Positions 1 to 11,760 of a DNA stretch of 64,000 bases are shown here, one piece after another. Source of the DNA: Nelumbo lutea (Eukaryota; Streptophyta; Magnoliopsida; Proteales; Nelumbonaceae); assembly GCA_022828595.1 (NCBI GenBank), contig JAKGHH010000001.1:141999017-142063016 (forward strand), given 5' to 3'. Within the stretch, counting starts at the first letter, position 1. Every line of letters starts with the position of its first letter. Made by a program: the position numbers and the translations under genes. The notes beneath the pieces were generated by a model. It was given only the letters and a program-made list of their open reading frames with translations, was not told the DNA's origin and ran no database searches.

Positions 1-1545
1 CCATGCCGCAACTCATCGCAAACAAAATGATAGTTGACTTCGATATGCTTTGTTCTCTCGTGAAACACTGGATTTGCAGCTATATGTGAGCCGCCTGATT
101 ATCGCAATACAATCGCGCAGGTTCATCATGCACCACTCCCAAGGACAAAAGGAGTTTCTTTATCCACTTCAACTTACAGCTTGTCGCAGCCATTGAACGA
201 TATTCTGCTTTTGTTGAGGAGTGTGACACAGTATGTTGTTTTTTCATTTTCCAAGAAACCAATGACTGCCCCAACATAACAAAATAGCCGGTCAACGAAC
301 GTCATGTCAACGGGCAACTTGCCCAATCAGAGTCGCAATAAGCATACAGACGCAGATTGCTATCAGAACGTAACAATATACCTTGTCCAGGATATCCTTT
401 CATATATCGCACTACTCGCAGAGCTGCCTCCCAATGTTCTTGCCGTGGACTCTGCATGAAATGAGCTAGGATATGAACACAATAACACAGTTCAGGTCGT
501 GTGATGGTTAAGCATATCAACCGCCCCACTAATCGCCGATACTGATTGGGATTCTCCATTAGAGCGCCCTTTGCCAGCGCAAGATGATGATTCTATTCAA
601 TGGGCACGAGTGTTGGTTTGGCTCCCAATAGTCCACATTCCGAGATGATGTCCAGGGCATACTTCCATTGAGACAAAAGTATTCCCTTAGGGCCACGAAC
701 TACTTCAATACCTAGGAAGTACTTGAGTGGACCTAGATCTTTTATATGGAAGCATCGGTTGAGATACTCTTTAAATTTCGCAATGGCTACCGTATCATAT
801 CCCCCAACAATCAAGTCATCAACATATATCAGCACGTGCATACAAACATTGTGTTTGAAATAAGTGAACAAAGAGTAGTCAGGATACGATTGAACAAACC
901 CGAACTGTATCAAGGCTGCTGTCAATTTCGAGAACCAACATTTGGGAGCTTGACGTAATCATAGAGATATTTCTTTAGTTTGCACTCTTTTGTTCGATCC
1001 TTAGATGTGAAACCTGGCGACAACTGCATGTATACCTCCTCATTGAAATCCCCATGTAAGAATGCATTATGTACATCCATCTGATGAAACTCCCAGTTCC
1101 TAGCGGCTGCCACGACTAAGAAGGTTCGGGCTGTTGTCATTTAGGCAATAGGAGCGAAAGTCTCATTGTAATCTAACCCCTTAACTTGTCTATTCCCGAG
1201 AATAACTAGGCACGTCTTATGCCTTTCAACCATCCCATCTGAATTATATTTGATCTTATAAACCCATTTACTCCCCATTGCCTTTTTCCCGAGAGGTAGA
1301 GTTTCCAATGTCCAAGTACCATTATCCTCCAGAGCCTGGATTTCCTTTCTCATAGCTTCCCTCCATTTCTCACTTTTCATTGCCTCAGAAAAGCTAGTGG
1401 GCTCGACTTCTGCAGTGACTGCAGCCAAGAAAGCTTGATGTCTAGCAGAGAAGTTAGTACATGTCACATAATTTGCTATGGGACAGGGAGTCGTACCTGA
1501 GGACTTTGATTCAGAGTGGGCTTGAGTGTGAATGGGGTCTTTCAA
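1..1545 (-). pseudogene. copia pol remnant: reverse transcriptase and RNase H
   Basis: Five overlapping reading-frame pieces together cover reverse transcriptase (about 1470 down to 560) and RNase H (about 560 to 1). Visible motifs are the RT start block (WVYKIKYNSDG), [13 protein letters not shown], the catalytic YVDD followed by LIVGG, the PLKYFLGIEV block, and in RNase H the YCDSDWA aspartate and the STKAEY glutamate. After the DNQAAH block the frame shifts by one base and then continues to the left edge. There are breaks near 1140, 925, 560 and 295. The RT catalytic box itself is intact, but no continuous polyprotein can be made. Confidence 0.9.
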
Positions 1546-1980
1546 ACACCGAGCAGTGTATGTTACGTAGGGTTTTAACAGAATAGACAGCGTGCGATGT
1601 CGATGTCCCCTACCAAGTTGCTATTCTGGTGCTGTTCTTAGTGTTGGATCCACACTAATTCCGTCCTCACCACCATTGATTTCTACTTCCTGCACACTCT
1701 CTCCATCTCCTTGCTCCTCCTTTCTACCATCATCATTATTTTCAAGGCTTCCCTACCACAAATATCGGCTATATCACTCCCCCTGTCTTTATTTCCTCTA
1801 TGGCTGTGAAAAACATCATCATCAACCATGGTATCAGTTGGTGCAATGGCTGGGCCAGGGTTGTCTTCCAGAGTTGCTTTTAGATTAGCGACATATGGAA
1901 ATGCATTCTCATGGAAGACTACATCATGGGAGACAAAATATTCACCGCTTTCAACATCATATGCACACCAACCATTCTTA
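1546..1980 (-). pseudogene. copia integrase C-terminal end and linker, degenerate
   Basis: The minus strand at about 1885-1980 reads as the end of a copia integrase: a GWCAYDVESGEYFVSHDVVF block followed by HENAFPYV. This is the usual segment just before the linker to reverse transcriptase. The rest (1546-1885) reads as a low-similarity linker with stops. Upstream integrase is absent. Confidence 0.75.
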
Positions 1981-2068
1981 TTTAATTTGGAATTAGGGAA
2001 AAAAGACTATATCCATCACAATCATTATTTAATTTGGAATTAGGGAAAAAAGACTATATCCATCACAA
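1978..2068. repeat. tandem duplication, 44-bp unit, two copies
   Basis: Bases 1978-2021 and 2025-2068 are identical 44-mers (starting TTATTTAATTTGG), period 47. The first copy begins where copia coding similarity ends. Confidence 0.9.
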
Positions 2069-5000
2069 CATCAGTTCAATTCAATTCTACATTCATTTCT
2101 TTTGGCTCCTTTGCTCCATGATTGTAATTCAAGAAGCTAATAGAAATTTAGGCTACGTTTGTTTGTTATACAAACACCGAATTGGAGTATTTATGTACTC
2201 CCGTTCGCGTTTGCAAGCGTTTGTTTGCGATACGTAGATGCATCAATTATGAGCGTAAAAATGTTTTTCCTAACAGGTTTGTATCGTTTGAAGAGTGCAT
2301 TACTGCATCAATTTTTTGGATGCAATCTTGCTCTCTCCGATTAATGATGTAATCAGGGTATGTATTTGTGTTGTTCGACTGAAGAAAATATAGCCGTTCG
2401 GTTGACGAGTAAGAGGAGATATGCTGCGCTCCCTCCCCTTCCAATGGTAACTTTCTCACCCCCATCTCTGACCATGGCATGGTCGTCAGTGGTCGGTGAT
2501 CAGTAGATGTTAATCTCCTCTTGTGTTTAAACTGATTTTGTTTTGCTATTTTCACGTTTAGATCTCGTTTGGGTTGCGGGGTTCCTGCCAATCTTCATTT
2601 GGATTGAAGATCTTCATTTAGGTTGAAGATCTTCATTTGGGTCGTCGGTGGTCGGGGTTCCTGCTGATTTTCATGTCCGATCTTCACTTCAAGATTTAAA
2701 CAAGGTAATAGTAGATCTGACTTGAGCTTCACAGATCTGATGTATAAACCCATCTTCGCCCATACACACGCACAGATCTGATTTGTTGCTTCAACTAATA
2801 ATTTTTTTTTCCCCTTTATTGTTGCTTCTTTATCAGATCTAGACAAGTTTACACATCTTCCACTTTGTCTTCAACAATCGAGTATGTGCACAGTGAAAGT
2901 TATTCTTCTTGTTTGTTACTCTTCTTCTTGGTTAATCGTTTTTTATTGTTATCCTTCTTGTTTGTTACTATTGTTTGATCAAGACCTCTTTTTGTTAATC
3001 TTCTTGTCTGTAATGTTCTTCTTAGTTAAAATGAATTTTAGTTTCTTTAAACAGTAGAGTAAATATATTTCTCTAGTCTTGAGTTCCCATTAACCAACTT
3101 TTCCCAAAAAAAAAAAAATGGATCCATAATATTTCAGGAAACACTTTGCAAAAGAAAATGAAAAGGAGAACAATTTTGCAAAAGGTTCGATCTATATAAA
3201 AGAGAAATGAACCTGCTAATTTTGCAAATGGCAGTGTTCTTAGAACCCCAAAAAAGGATACAATAATACATACATTTCTCTTGCCAACTGAAGCAAATTT
3301 TAGCCCAAAATCATTTTCCACATGTTGATGATCAGCCCTTCTATTTGGAAAATTTCATATTCAAGTTGAGAAATGCCAACACAAGTTGGAGTTTAGGGCT
3401 TATAAGGATTAGTGGGTCAAATACACCATTAATTGAGAATCCCCAATATGTAATTAAGAATTGCCTATCAAAACACATACATGTGCAACCTGGACGGGCT
3501 GGGGTTGTGGGTCAACCCGAGTTACACAACCCACCCTAGTCACAAGTAACTAACCAAATTCATGTGGTGGTTAGCTATAGGGGTTTAGTTTACCATAAAG
3601 ACAGTTTTTTTTGTGGTGTCACAAGTAACTTAACCATCCAGATCCTTAATTCTAGTTTTTTAGCCAAGTTGTTAGAATTTAATACACAATAATTGCCAAA
3701 AAAGTACAAAACAACACATGGAGCAGTAATTTTAGAAGACCACATGCTCCATCCCAATTTTTACATTTCCTTCCAAACCAAAAAAGAAAAAGAAAGCAAA
3801 AAAAAGTAATTGAAACCCAGCAAGATCTGATAAAAGACTCAGAAAACATGTTTTTAAATTTGCAAATACGCAATCTTTTTTTTTTTTTTTTTCTTTCGAT
3901 TTCCTCCCTTGAGTAACAATACAGAATATACTGTTGGAACTCTTAGAAATCATGCTGCAAGAACAAGTTCTGTTCAGGAGAAGTAAGCCCAATCTCTTCC
4001 TCCAAACACCTCAACCCATCACCAACACCCCCATTACCCAAGTTTTTTTCTTCCAAATTCTTCCCATCAATGTCTACATCTGAAACTAAAGACTTCCTCC
4101 TTTGGGATGAGGCAACACTTGGAAATGTGATCCAGGAAGGAGCTCTAAACTCAAACCTTTGGTCCTGATCAGCTTGGATTGCATTTGCATCTGAGCCAGA
4201 TCAGTTTGAAGACCTCTGTGGTGACTTCTTATGCAGCCGCCTACTACCCAAGACCACCTCCTCCACTTTTTTCTTACATTTTCATTTGGGTTGTGACAAG
4301 TACATGTTAAAAAATAAAATAAATAAAACCTATACATATGAGGAATACACATGTGATAGAACATCTGTCACTGAGTTCTTACCGACCCCATTAGAAATTG
4401 AATAAAGAATCTTGGTCTGCAATTCAGTCCTGATTAGTAGGGCCAGTATTGATTTTACCTGGCTTTATTAAACCCAATGCAAATACATAGCAGATGATAA
4501 AGATACCTCCCATTGTTCTATTGTTTCTTCTCATGGTTTACCTATAGTAATTTTATCCAAGATGTCTATATTTGTCGTTTTATAAAACATACATGAGAAG
4601 AGAACAAAAATTTAGCAGGTTTATTGTCAAGTTATTAGTAGAGAAACTCTGTAGCATTTGGTAAATAGAAAGTGAAATGAAGTGATCTCTGATCTATACA
4701 AAAGAGAAGGAAATAGGAGGAAGGTCATTTGTTTGGAAGTATGTGGTAGAGGCAGGAAGATTATTTCCTCTCTACTTTATAAGAGGGAGGCTAGCTACTA
4801 ATACAAGTGAATGGACTAGATCTGGGAGATGAGGATTCAAAGAATCACACAATCCACTAAGGAGCCCTACTAATAACATAAGTGGGAGCTTATCCCTAAA
4901 ACAGTGACCAGTTTCCTTTCAGTATAGAAGGATCACAGATTTCCTTTTCCTGCATTATCTTGTTACTTGGATACCCCAAGGAATGGCACATAATCATTAA

Positions 5001-5472
5001 ATGAAATCAATTCAAATTAAACACCCATAATAAATGTCAAAATGAAACATATATATATATATATACACACACATATTAGTTGATACATTCCCATCTAGGT
5101 ACTCCATATATGGATTCTTTTACATGTGGAATCCTAACAGAAAGATGAACTTGGGTCATTGGGTCTAATCCAAGCCACTTTGATGTTATTTCCAAGTCCC
5201 ATATAATTTCCAACTAATTTGTACTTTTTACATTATGTCCATATAACACAAATTTTTAAACTAGGATAAAATGAAGTACCACATTTGACACCTAATTTGT
5301 TTTTATACTGTCTTACAATGGCATGTTGTCTCATGACATTATTTTGTCTTGTTAGTCAAGCATGAGGGTAACACATGTCACAGTGGCCAAGCACAGACGG
5401 ATTAGTGCAGCCATTAGTTCCATTATGACAAATCTTGCGGTGGTTGTCATCGTCAAATAGTATACTGAATCT
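2069..5472. other. non-coding stretch left of the Harbinger transposase
   Basis: No protein family could be recognised on either strand. The sequence is AT-rich with poly-T and poly-A runs, a 19-bp triplicate near 2.6 kb and a short TA/CA microsatellite near 5050-5075. Open frames here are short and of low complexity. Confidence 0.5.
2589..2644. repeat. 19-bp tandem repeat, three copies
   Basis: Three diverged copies of a unit like AAGATCTTCATTTGGGTTG lie head to tail. The segment is bracketed by two GGGTTCCTGC words. Confidence 0.75.
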
Positions 5473-6734
5473 ATGAGTCAAAGGGTGCGAGAGGTCAGAA
5501 ACTTAGGGAATGGAGTGTTTCTTAATACCGTATTTAGTAGTGAGGCATCTTGTTTATCTCAAATTAGGATGATAAAGCCATGTTTTGATTCCCTTTGTCG
5601 TTTACTTGTGACACATAATGGACTTCGGCCAACCATTAATCTATTTGTCGAAGAGCGAGTTGTAATATTTTTGCACACTATAGGGCATAATGAAAGGAAT
5701 AGTGTTATACATGTTACCTTCGGACATTCACAAGAGGCCATAAGCTGGTATTTCCACAAAGTCTTGCATGTTGTACTTAGATTGTACCTTTTGTTGGCTA
5801 AACAACCAACTGGAGAACAAGAACCCCCAGAGATTAGGAATGACTCCCGGTTTATGCCATATTTTAAGGTATGTAATAGATTTTTACACTTTTTTCCTTA
5901 AAACCTCCCTAAACCATGAAATTAACATAATTTAGTTAAATATAGGACTATATAGGTGCAATTGATGGGACCCATATCCCATGCAAAGTGTTTGTTGAGG
6001 AGCAAGACATGTTTCGTGGTAGGAAGGGGAAAACAACACAAAATGTAATGGCTACAGTGACGTTTGATTTAAAATTCACTTATGTATTGGCTGGGTGGGA
6101 GGGTTCGACCACTGATGCCACAGTCCTCTATGATTCCCTGCGAAGGGAATGCAAACTCCGAGTCCCAGAAGGTAACTCAAATTGATACTTCATCCTTTCT
6201 AATACTCGAGTAGTGGACTCCATTGTCTTAACTAACTGCTTATTGCCAATGATCACTCAACGCAATATAGGAAAGTACTACTTAGTAGATGCCATATACA
6301 TAAACATGCTAGGCTTCCTAGCACCTTATCGAGGCACCAGATACCACCTCAATGAGATATGAGGGCGGTTGCCAGAATCCCCTAGGGAGATTTTCAACCA
6401 CAGACATTCATCATTGAGAAATGTAATGGAACATGCTTTCGGTGTTTTGAAGAAGCGTTGGGCAATCCTTGATGTAATACAACATTTTGACTTTGACACG
6501 CAGGTCAAGATTGTTATATCTTGCTGTGTGCTTCATAACCATATCATGGAAGTTGATTCACATGACCAATACACTTGAGAAGGGATCCGTGAGGTAGATA
6601 GGCAAAATACATCCGATGGGGATGAATTTGTGGATGAAAGTGCCAATGCAAATTCTCTTGCAACGAGGCTACAAAGGAATGAACTAGTAAGGTGGTCCAC
6701 ATTTAGGGACCAAATTGGGTCAAACATGTTTTGA
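5473..6734 (+). pseudogene. PIF/Harbinger (HARBI1-like) DDE transposase, broken
   Basis: The product would cut and join transposon ends in the nucleus, working with a Myb/SANT-like partner. Exon 1 (5473-5868) carries the helical N-terminal region with the FLHTIGHNERN block. A 77-bp intron (5869-5945) has GT and AG ends. Exon 2 (5946-6171) carries GAIDGTHIPC, the first catalytic Asp, and WEGSTTDATV. A 99-bp intron follows (6172-6270), and exon 3 from 6271 gives KYYLVDA, the second Asp, then HSSLRNVMEHAFGVLKKR, with the third acidic residue, and LHNHI. Both splice joins keep the frame. A TGA at 6360-6362 interrupts exon 3 just after the RYHLNE block, and a second at 6576-6578 precedes a C-terminal tail ending at 6734. 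The Asp-Asp-Glu set is preserved, so loss of function rests on the stops. Confidence 0.88.
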
Positions 6735-7046
6735 GATTGGAGGAGATTGCGAAGATGATTAGGAGTTATAGTATTTGGATTAATTACTCATCTCATTTAG
6801 AACCAATTTGTATTAATTGCTGTTCTGAATGTTTAAAACCTCCAAGCTATTTGTTTTATTAGATATTCATGACTTGGTATAGACATTTTGATATATCAAC
6901 AATATTTTTTAAACACTTTATTTCTGTATTGTACATGTTTACTTTTATGTTGTTGATTACTAGAGTTACTTTCAATGTTTCTTTATGATGATGTATGTAC
7001 ATGTCTATATGTTATTTATTGCATGAAATGGAATACTTTGGTAGGG

Positions 7047-8122
7047 ATGGTCTCTAGTAAAGATATAGTAGGAACATCTATCAGTAATAGGAAAGATGGA
7101 AATAAGGGAAATGATGTATTGTCTCTCTCGAACTATGTCCAACAAGGGTGATTGAAGTCAACAAGTAAGATGGAATGATGCCATGGATAAGGCATTGATT
7201 GAGCTACTTACTGATCAGCATTGGTCAACAAAATTGATACGGGTTTTTGGACATCTGCATGCACATCAATATGCAAGAAGATGATGACTGCTTGTTTCAA
7301 TATTGATATGAGAACACCTTATATTAAGAGTAGAATGAGAACATTAAAACCCATATACATGGAAGCCAAGAAACTACTCGGGACTAGTGGCCTTGGTTGG
7401 AATGAATCCAAGAATCACTCATAGCTGACCCAATTGTTTGGGAGGATTACATTAAGGTAAATGTGGCTTATTTGGTTTTTTTAATTAATATTTAAAAATT
7501 AGCAACTAGTCATGATGCCATCTATAATGCAGGCCAATCCACTTGCATTGTGTGTTAAAGGTAGGGTGATGGAGGTGTTTGAGGAGATGCAAATAGTTCT
7601 GGAAAATGATCAATCGACAGGTGACAAGGCTGTGGCAGGGTTTGAGTCCAAGACTGAGTGTAATGTTGATGTTGATGGTGTTGAAGAGGATGACTCGAAG
7701 ATCAATGATGATGCAACAACCCCACTGACTATTGATGAATTCATTTTTGAAGATGGTACTCAATCAGTCTCTAACAACAACCGTAGGGCAGCTTCTTTAA
7801 GCTCAAAAAAAAAAAAAAAAGAGCACATGGATCAAAATCGAAGTCCAACCAAAATTATATTGATGCAATTGATAGAATGAATATTACAATAAAAATTGCA
7901 CTTGCACTTATAGTGGAGACTAAGATGGATTTCTTAAACTGTTTATGGAGGGAAGTTATGGACTTGGAAGGGTATGACATTCGAATCCGAAACACTGTCT
8001 TTGGGTACCTAAGTGAACATGAGAAGGAAGCAAAGATTTTCCTTGTGAGAGACAAGCCATTTAGGGCTCAGATGATTATATCCATCATATCTAAGATGAC
8101 TGGTTTTGGTAGAATGCAGTAG
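7047..8122 (+). pseudogene. Harbinger ORF1-like Myb/SANT-like DNA-binding protein, broken
   Basis: The gene lies downstream of the transposase in the same direction, the usual partner arrangement in PIF/Harbinger elements, where this protein binds DNA and helps nuclear import. A likely start at 7047 leads to a Myb/SANT-like domain at about 7160-7450: WNDAMDKALIELL, then after a frameshift KIDTGFWTSACTSICKKM and a YIKSRMRTLK block. Donor GT at 7457 and acceptor AG before 7533 remove a 76-bp intron and join EDYIK to ANPLAL in frame. The second exon has an acidic segment (VDGVEEDDSKINDD), a lysine run, and after one stop near 7878 a C-terminal helical segment to 8122. Stops near 7150 and 7420 and at least one frameshift break it. 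Confidence 0.75.
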
Positions 8123-8438
8123 TACCTCTTGGCTTGTTATGAAGTTTAGACAATGGAACTTAACACTTATACCCTTTTTTCTTATAACCAAATTAGGTTA
8201 ATGCGTTTGCTGATAAAACCTATTAACTAGTTGGTGGCAGCTATAGTAGCTATTACAACTCCTTAGAACTTATTTCTATAATGATACTTTTGACTTACTA
8301 ATATAATGTAACTTTCTTGTTATAACTCTTTGTTTGTAGTATATCATCATTTGTCTGTTGCTTGAAATATATGTATAGTTAATTACATTGTTGATGAATT
8401 ATACTCACATCAGTTTGTCCTAGTGGTGAGGTGTATAG

Positions 8439-8726
8439 GATAAAAAATTTTATGTTGCGTTCAAGGGGAGAAAGCCAGGTGTGTATGACTCATGGCCCGA
8501 TTGTCAAAAGCAAGTTGTTGGGTTCAGGGGAAATTCTTATTGTTCATATAATAGTCGAGAAGAAGCTAAAGATGTATATTATAAGTATTGTGAAGTAGAG
8601 CTGGATACAACATATTCCTCTGAGAAGTTGGATACAGGGCCATCCACATCGGCAATTAGGCCATATCTGATAAGAGGCATCATTGGATTCTTTACTAGAA
8701 TTGTGGCACAGGGGTTGTTTAATTAG
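8439..8726 (+). CDS. exon with RNase H1 N-terminal (hybrid-binding / viroplasmin-like) domain
   Basis: After a possible acceptor TATAG at 8434-8438 the frame reads about 95 residues to a TAG at 8724-8726. Residues 3-48 match the RNase H1 N-terminal domain (Cauli_VI family): FYVAFKGRKPGVYDSWPDCQ, then QVVGFRGNSYCSY and the NSREEAKDVYY helix. In RNase H1 this fold binds RNA/DNA hybrids. No catalytic RNase H domain follows. The tail is short and ends before the TA and GA microsatellites. There is no ATG in frame before the domain, so it is either an internal exon or a relic. It lies 316 bases past the Myb/SANT-like gene, on the same strand, inside the Harbinger candidate. Confidence 0.7.
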   Translation, partial: DKKFYVAFKGRKPGVYDSWPDCQKQVVGFRGNSYCSYNSREEAKDVYYKYCEVELDTTYSSEKLDTGPSTSAIRPYLIRGIIGFFTRIVAQGLFN

Positions 8727-8744
8727 CCAAATCATTTGGAAGGT

Positions 8745-8755
8745 TATATATATAT

Positions 8756-8817
<62 letters not shown>
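8745..8817. repeat. compound microsatellite (TA)n then (GA)28
   Basis: A short TA run (8745-8758) is followed by an almost pure GA dinucleotide array at 8760-8816. Further GA-rich sequence continues to about 8880. Confidence 0.97.
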
Positions 8818-8820
<3 letters not shown>

Positions 8821-8879
8821 ATTATGAATGGGGGAGAAAGGGGGGAGATGTGTGAGTAAGGGAGAGAGAGAGAGATGGT

Positions 8880-9818
8880 TCAGATGCAACTCAACTAAAC
8901 ACTAGGTGTGTATTTATTCTCCTTTGTTATAAATATGGATTTGTTTTCATCTATTCCTTATCCTTTGTTATCATTATAAGATCACTTATATTTGTTTTGA
9001 TAGAGCAGGAACCACATTTTGGATTTACAAAAGGTCAATTCTTTATTCAGCCATTAAATATCTCATTCCACCAAACAGAAGAAACATGGATTTGAAAATA
9101 GGGTGTGAGTCAAAAGATATCTTCTGCCATATAGACATATTTTACACAACTGAAAGTTTGAAATTCAAATTTATTTTCTGTGAGCTGGTAATTATATTGT
9201 ATTTTTATAATTGTTTATCTAAAAAATATATAGCATTTCTTGACAATGATTGGATTTATTTACACATCATGTTGGTTAGAAAAGCAGTATAATATGTAGG
9301 AGTAAGACACAAGACTAAATATTTGAAGCAATAAACTAGAAAAGCCAAAAATAACTTTTTTTTTTATTGGTAAGAGAAACTTTAATTATTATGAAATATA
9401 TAGATGTGGGAAGATTAGGTGTCCCTGTTCTTGGTAAGGTCAGGCCGGATGTTCCAAATTACCGCGTCCCCTTATATTTTTTCCATGATAAACTGATACA
9501 AAAACAGTTGTGAACAGTAGTCACAAGATTTGATCTCATTCTTTGAAGGCCCGACAGTACCTTTTGGGCATGTTAGAATCTCTCCTGTATGAATGAAATG
9601 TGAAGGGATTAAACAGGAAGGGAAAGGTGATTTAGGCTATAGTTCCTTATGCCAATATATGGTCTATATGATTGGAGAGGAACTCTCATTCTCATATTTT
9701 TGAACAGATGAGCAGATATATATGAAGGAATTATCAACAAAATATGTGTTTCCCCATATAATCTGCATCATCTTCATCTGAGATATGGGTTTCCCCATAT
9801 ACTCGTCTGAGTCATAGC
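8880..9818. other. AT-rich stretch with no recognised gene
   Basis: Both strands carry only short open frames without family resemblance. A poly-T run lies near 9357. Confidence 0.5.
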
Positions 9819-10554
9819 TAGGGCTGCTTACGGGTCGGGTTGGTCAGTTTATTGGAGTTTTTCCAATTGATCCAACCTAGTTGAGTTACCTAAGATGAAA
9901 ATCGAAACCAACCTAATGTTAAGCAAAACCGATTTGATCGATTTAAGTCGGGTTGAGTTGGTTTGGGTCAGTTTTCGGTTTTGCTCTTGTACAAAAAGGA
10001 CATAGAAGCCTAGAAGGAAATATCTATTCTGAAAACTGAAAACTGAAGTTTTTAAGATATTTTCTAGAAATATATTTAAAAAGTTAGAATTAGAATAGAA
10101 GACAAAAGTTATCAAGAAAATAGAAAGTTAAACTGTTTTATAGAAAGAAGGCTGAAATTTATATATTTGAAGAAACTTTCTAAGTTCTAATCTAAGTAAA
10201 AAATGATACCTAATTCTAATTGTAATTACCTAATTGGTTGCCTATTTGGTGTAAAAGATTATAGAAACTAGGATAGAGACAACTTAGTTAAATAGGAACT
10301 AGAAGACTAGGTTAGGTTGTAATTAGGAATTAGGATAGAGACAACTTAGTTAAGTAGGAACTAAGTTGGTTCAGTTCGGATCGGATTCAGTTTTTACACA
10401 AGAAAACCGAAAAACCGAATCCAACCCGAACCATCAGTTTATGAATTTCTACAACCCAAAACTGACCGGTGCTTATGAAAACCCTGCCAACTCGGGTTCA
10501 ATCGGTCCGGGTTGATCGGTTTGGTTGAATTGTGCCTTCTTATAAACAGCCCTA
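9819..10554. mobile_element. hAT-like MITE, 736 bp
   Basis: The left end reads TAGGGCTGCTTA (9819-9830). The right end is its inverse, TAAACAGCCCTA (10543-10554), with 11 of 12 bases matching. Flanking 8-mers GTCATAGC (9811-9818) and ATCATAAC (10555-10562) agree at six of eight positions, fitting the 8-bp target duplication of hAT elements. The inside has alternating GGTTCGG-like tracts near both ends and no coding region. It lies inside the Harbinger candidate, so it inserted later. Confidence 0.7.
10270..10362. repeat. 31-bp direct repeat inside the hAT-like MITE
   Basis: Two copies starting AGGATAGAGACAACTTAGTT lie at 10270-10300 and 10332-10362, differing at about one base, period 62. 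Confidence 0.85.
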
Positions 10555-11500
10555 ATCATAACTATCCCACTCTTTATCCTGTCATCATTAAAAAAAAAAA
10601 GACAAAACCAGAGCATCACAGCTAGCTTGAACCAAAATGGCTGAGGAGGATCTGAACCCACAACCACACACGGTGGCATGGCAGCAAAGCCTGAACCAAA
10701 ATGAATTCTGGGGTGGAGCCCCAGCTTTATCTATGTCATTGATTAGAACTCTGGGTTTATCTGTTTATAGAAATTCGACCGTAATAATTGGCTAGAATTG
10801 CATATTAATTGGCATCTTACATGAAGTTAGAATTGCATATGGATTCATAAGAATGGACGGTCCAGATTTCATCGAACCTGGACTGGTGGTTATTTGATCG
10901 AAAGTTAGAGCATTTATGTTTGTTCTTGTAGATTGTATGGATGTCAAACAAATGCCAGTAGATTTGTACCCTGATTTACATAAATTCCAAACAAACCAGA
11001 AGAGTATAAAAACCGGACTAAGATGCAAATCAACTTTGCATTCATGAATCGAGATGAGGGCAAATATGCAGAGTACATATTTGCATTTGCATTGGAAACA
11101 AACGGAGCCTTATAAGCATTTTGAACAATAAAAAATGGATGTTAATAATTAGTTTTGATTTTGTAATTGAATGACCCATACACCAATCCAAGGTTTTGAA
11201 AGTTTTTATGCTGGATCATTTATTTGAATTTTTTGCTACTAGGCTCCGATTAGGATATTAAAGTTAGATTGAGGAAACGACACAACAATATGAGAACGGG
11301 AACAGGATCTATTCGCTTAATTTGCATAAATTTTATTTTTGAATTAAATATTACTTAAACTTATTGCATCTAGAATGCTGGCCACATGTTGGACCGGCAA
11401 GGACTGAACACTAGATCACTTGATCAAACAGACTCTAATATTATCTCAAATAATCATTAATTAGGGAACAATGGCCAAAACCTTGCCACAGAGACTGGAA
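10555..11500. other. stretch with no recognised gene, holds the right end of the Harbinger candidate
   Basis: No coding similarity was found. The only structure noted is the inverted end at 11096-11109 followed by TTA. Confidence 0.5.
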
Positions 11501-11655
11501 TCTCATGCCTCTCTCTCTCTCTTCACCACCTGTATTCACCATCGCCACTACAACTTGTAATGACAGCTTTATCTCCTCCTGTCCTCTCTCTCTCTCCACC
11601 ATATTCCCACCACTGCCATTGCCACTATCTTTTCTCTCTCCCCCCAGCGGCAGTT

Positions 11656-11699
11656 CTCTCTCTCTCCCTCTCTCTCTCTCTCTCCCTCTCTCTCTCTCC
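11656..11699. repeat. (CT)n microsatellite in a pyrimidine-rich tract
   Basis: The array is mostly TCTC with single CCC interruptions and sits in a wider CT-rich stretch from 11505 to 11745. Confidence 0.95.
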
Positions 11700-11760
11700 C
11701 CTGTCTTCCCACCACCACTGCCGCTGCTGCAACAAGCAGTAGTGGTGGTTCGGTACTTCA

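Larger units (their letters stand above)
1..1980 (-). mobile_element. Ty1/copia retrotransposon fragment, 5'-truncated, runs off left edge
   Basis: Read on the minus strand, this stretch encodes, in order, the integrase C-terminal end, reverse transcriptase and RNase H of a Ty1/copia polyprotein. The left edge of the window cuts it inside the RNase H end, so the 3' LTR is not visible. Towards the 5' side the coding similarity stops at about 1980, exactly where a 44-bp tandem duplication begins, so gag, protease and most of integrase are missing. Frameshifts and stops separate the domains. No LTR or target duplication can be seen. Confidence 0.9.
2151..11109 (+). mobile_element. candidate PIF/Harbinger DNA transposon with nested insertions
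   Basis: The left end begins GGCTACGTTTGTTT at 2151 after TTA (2148-2150). The right end, read as reverse complement from 11109, begins GGCTCCGTTTGTTT and is followed by TTA (11110-11112). The ends match at 13 of 14 bases, and both inner flanks contain ATGTACTC 25-45 bases in. A 3-bp TTA target duplication is the signature of PIF/Harbinger elements, and both expected genes (DDE transposase and Myb/SANT-like protein) lie inside. The interval is long for the family. It includes a hAT-like MITE, a microsatellite and about 3.3 kb of left sequence with no recognisable gene. The genes are certain; the outer limits are inferred. Confidence 0.55.
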
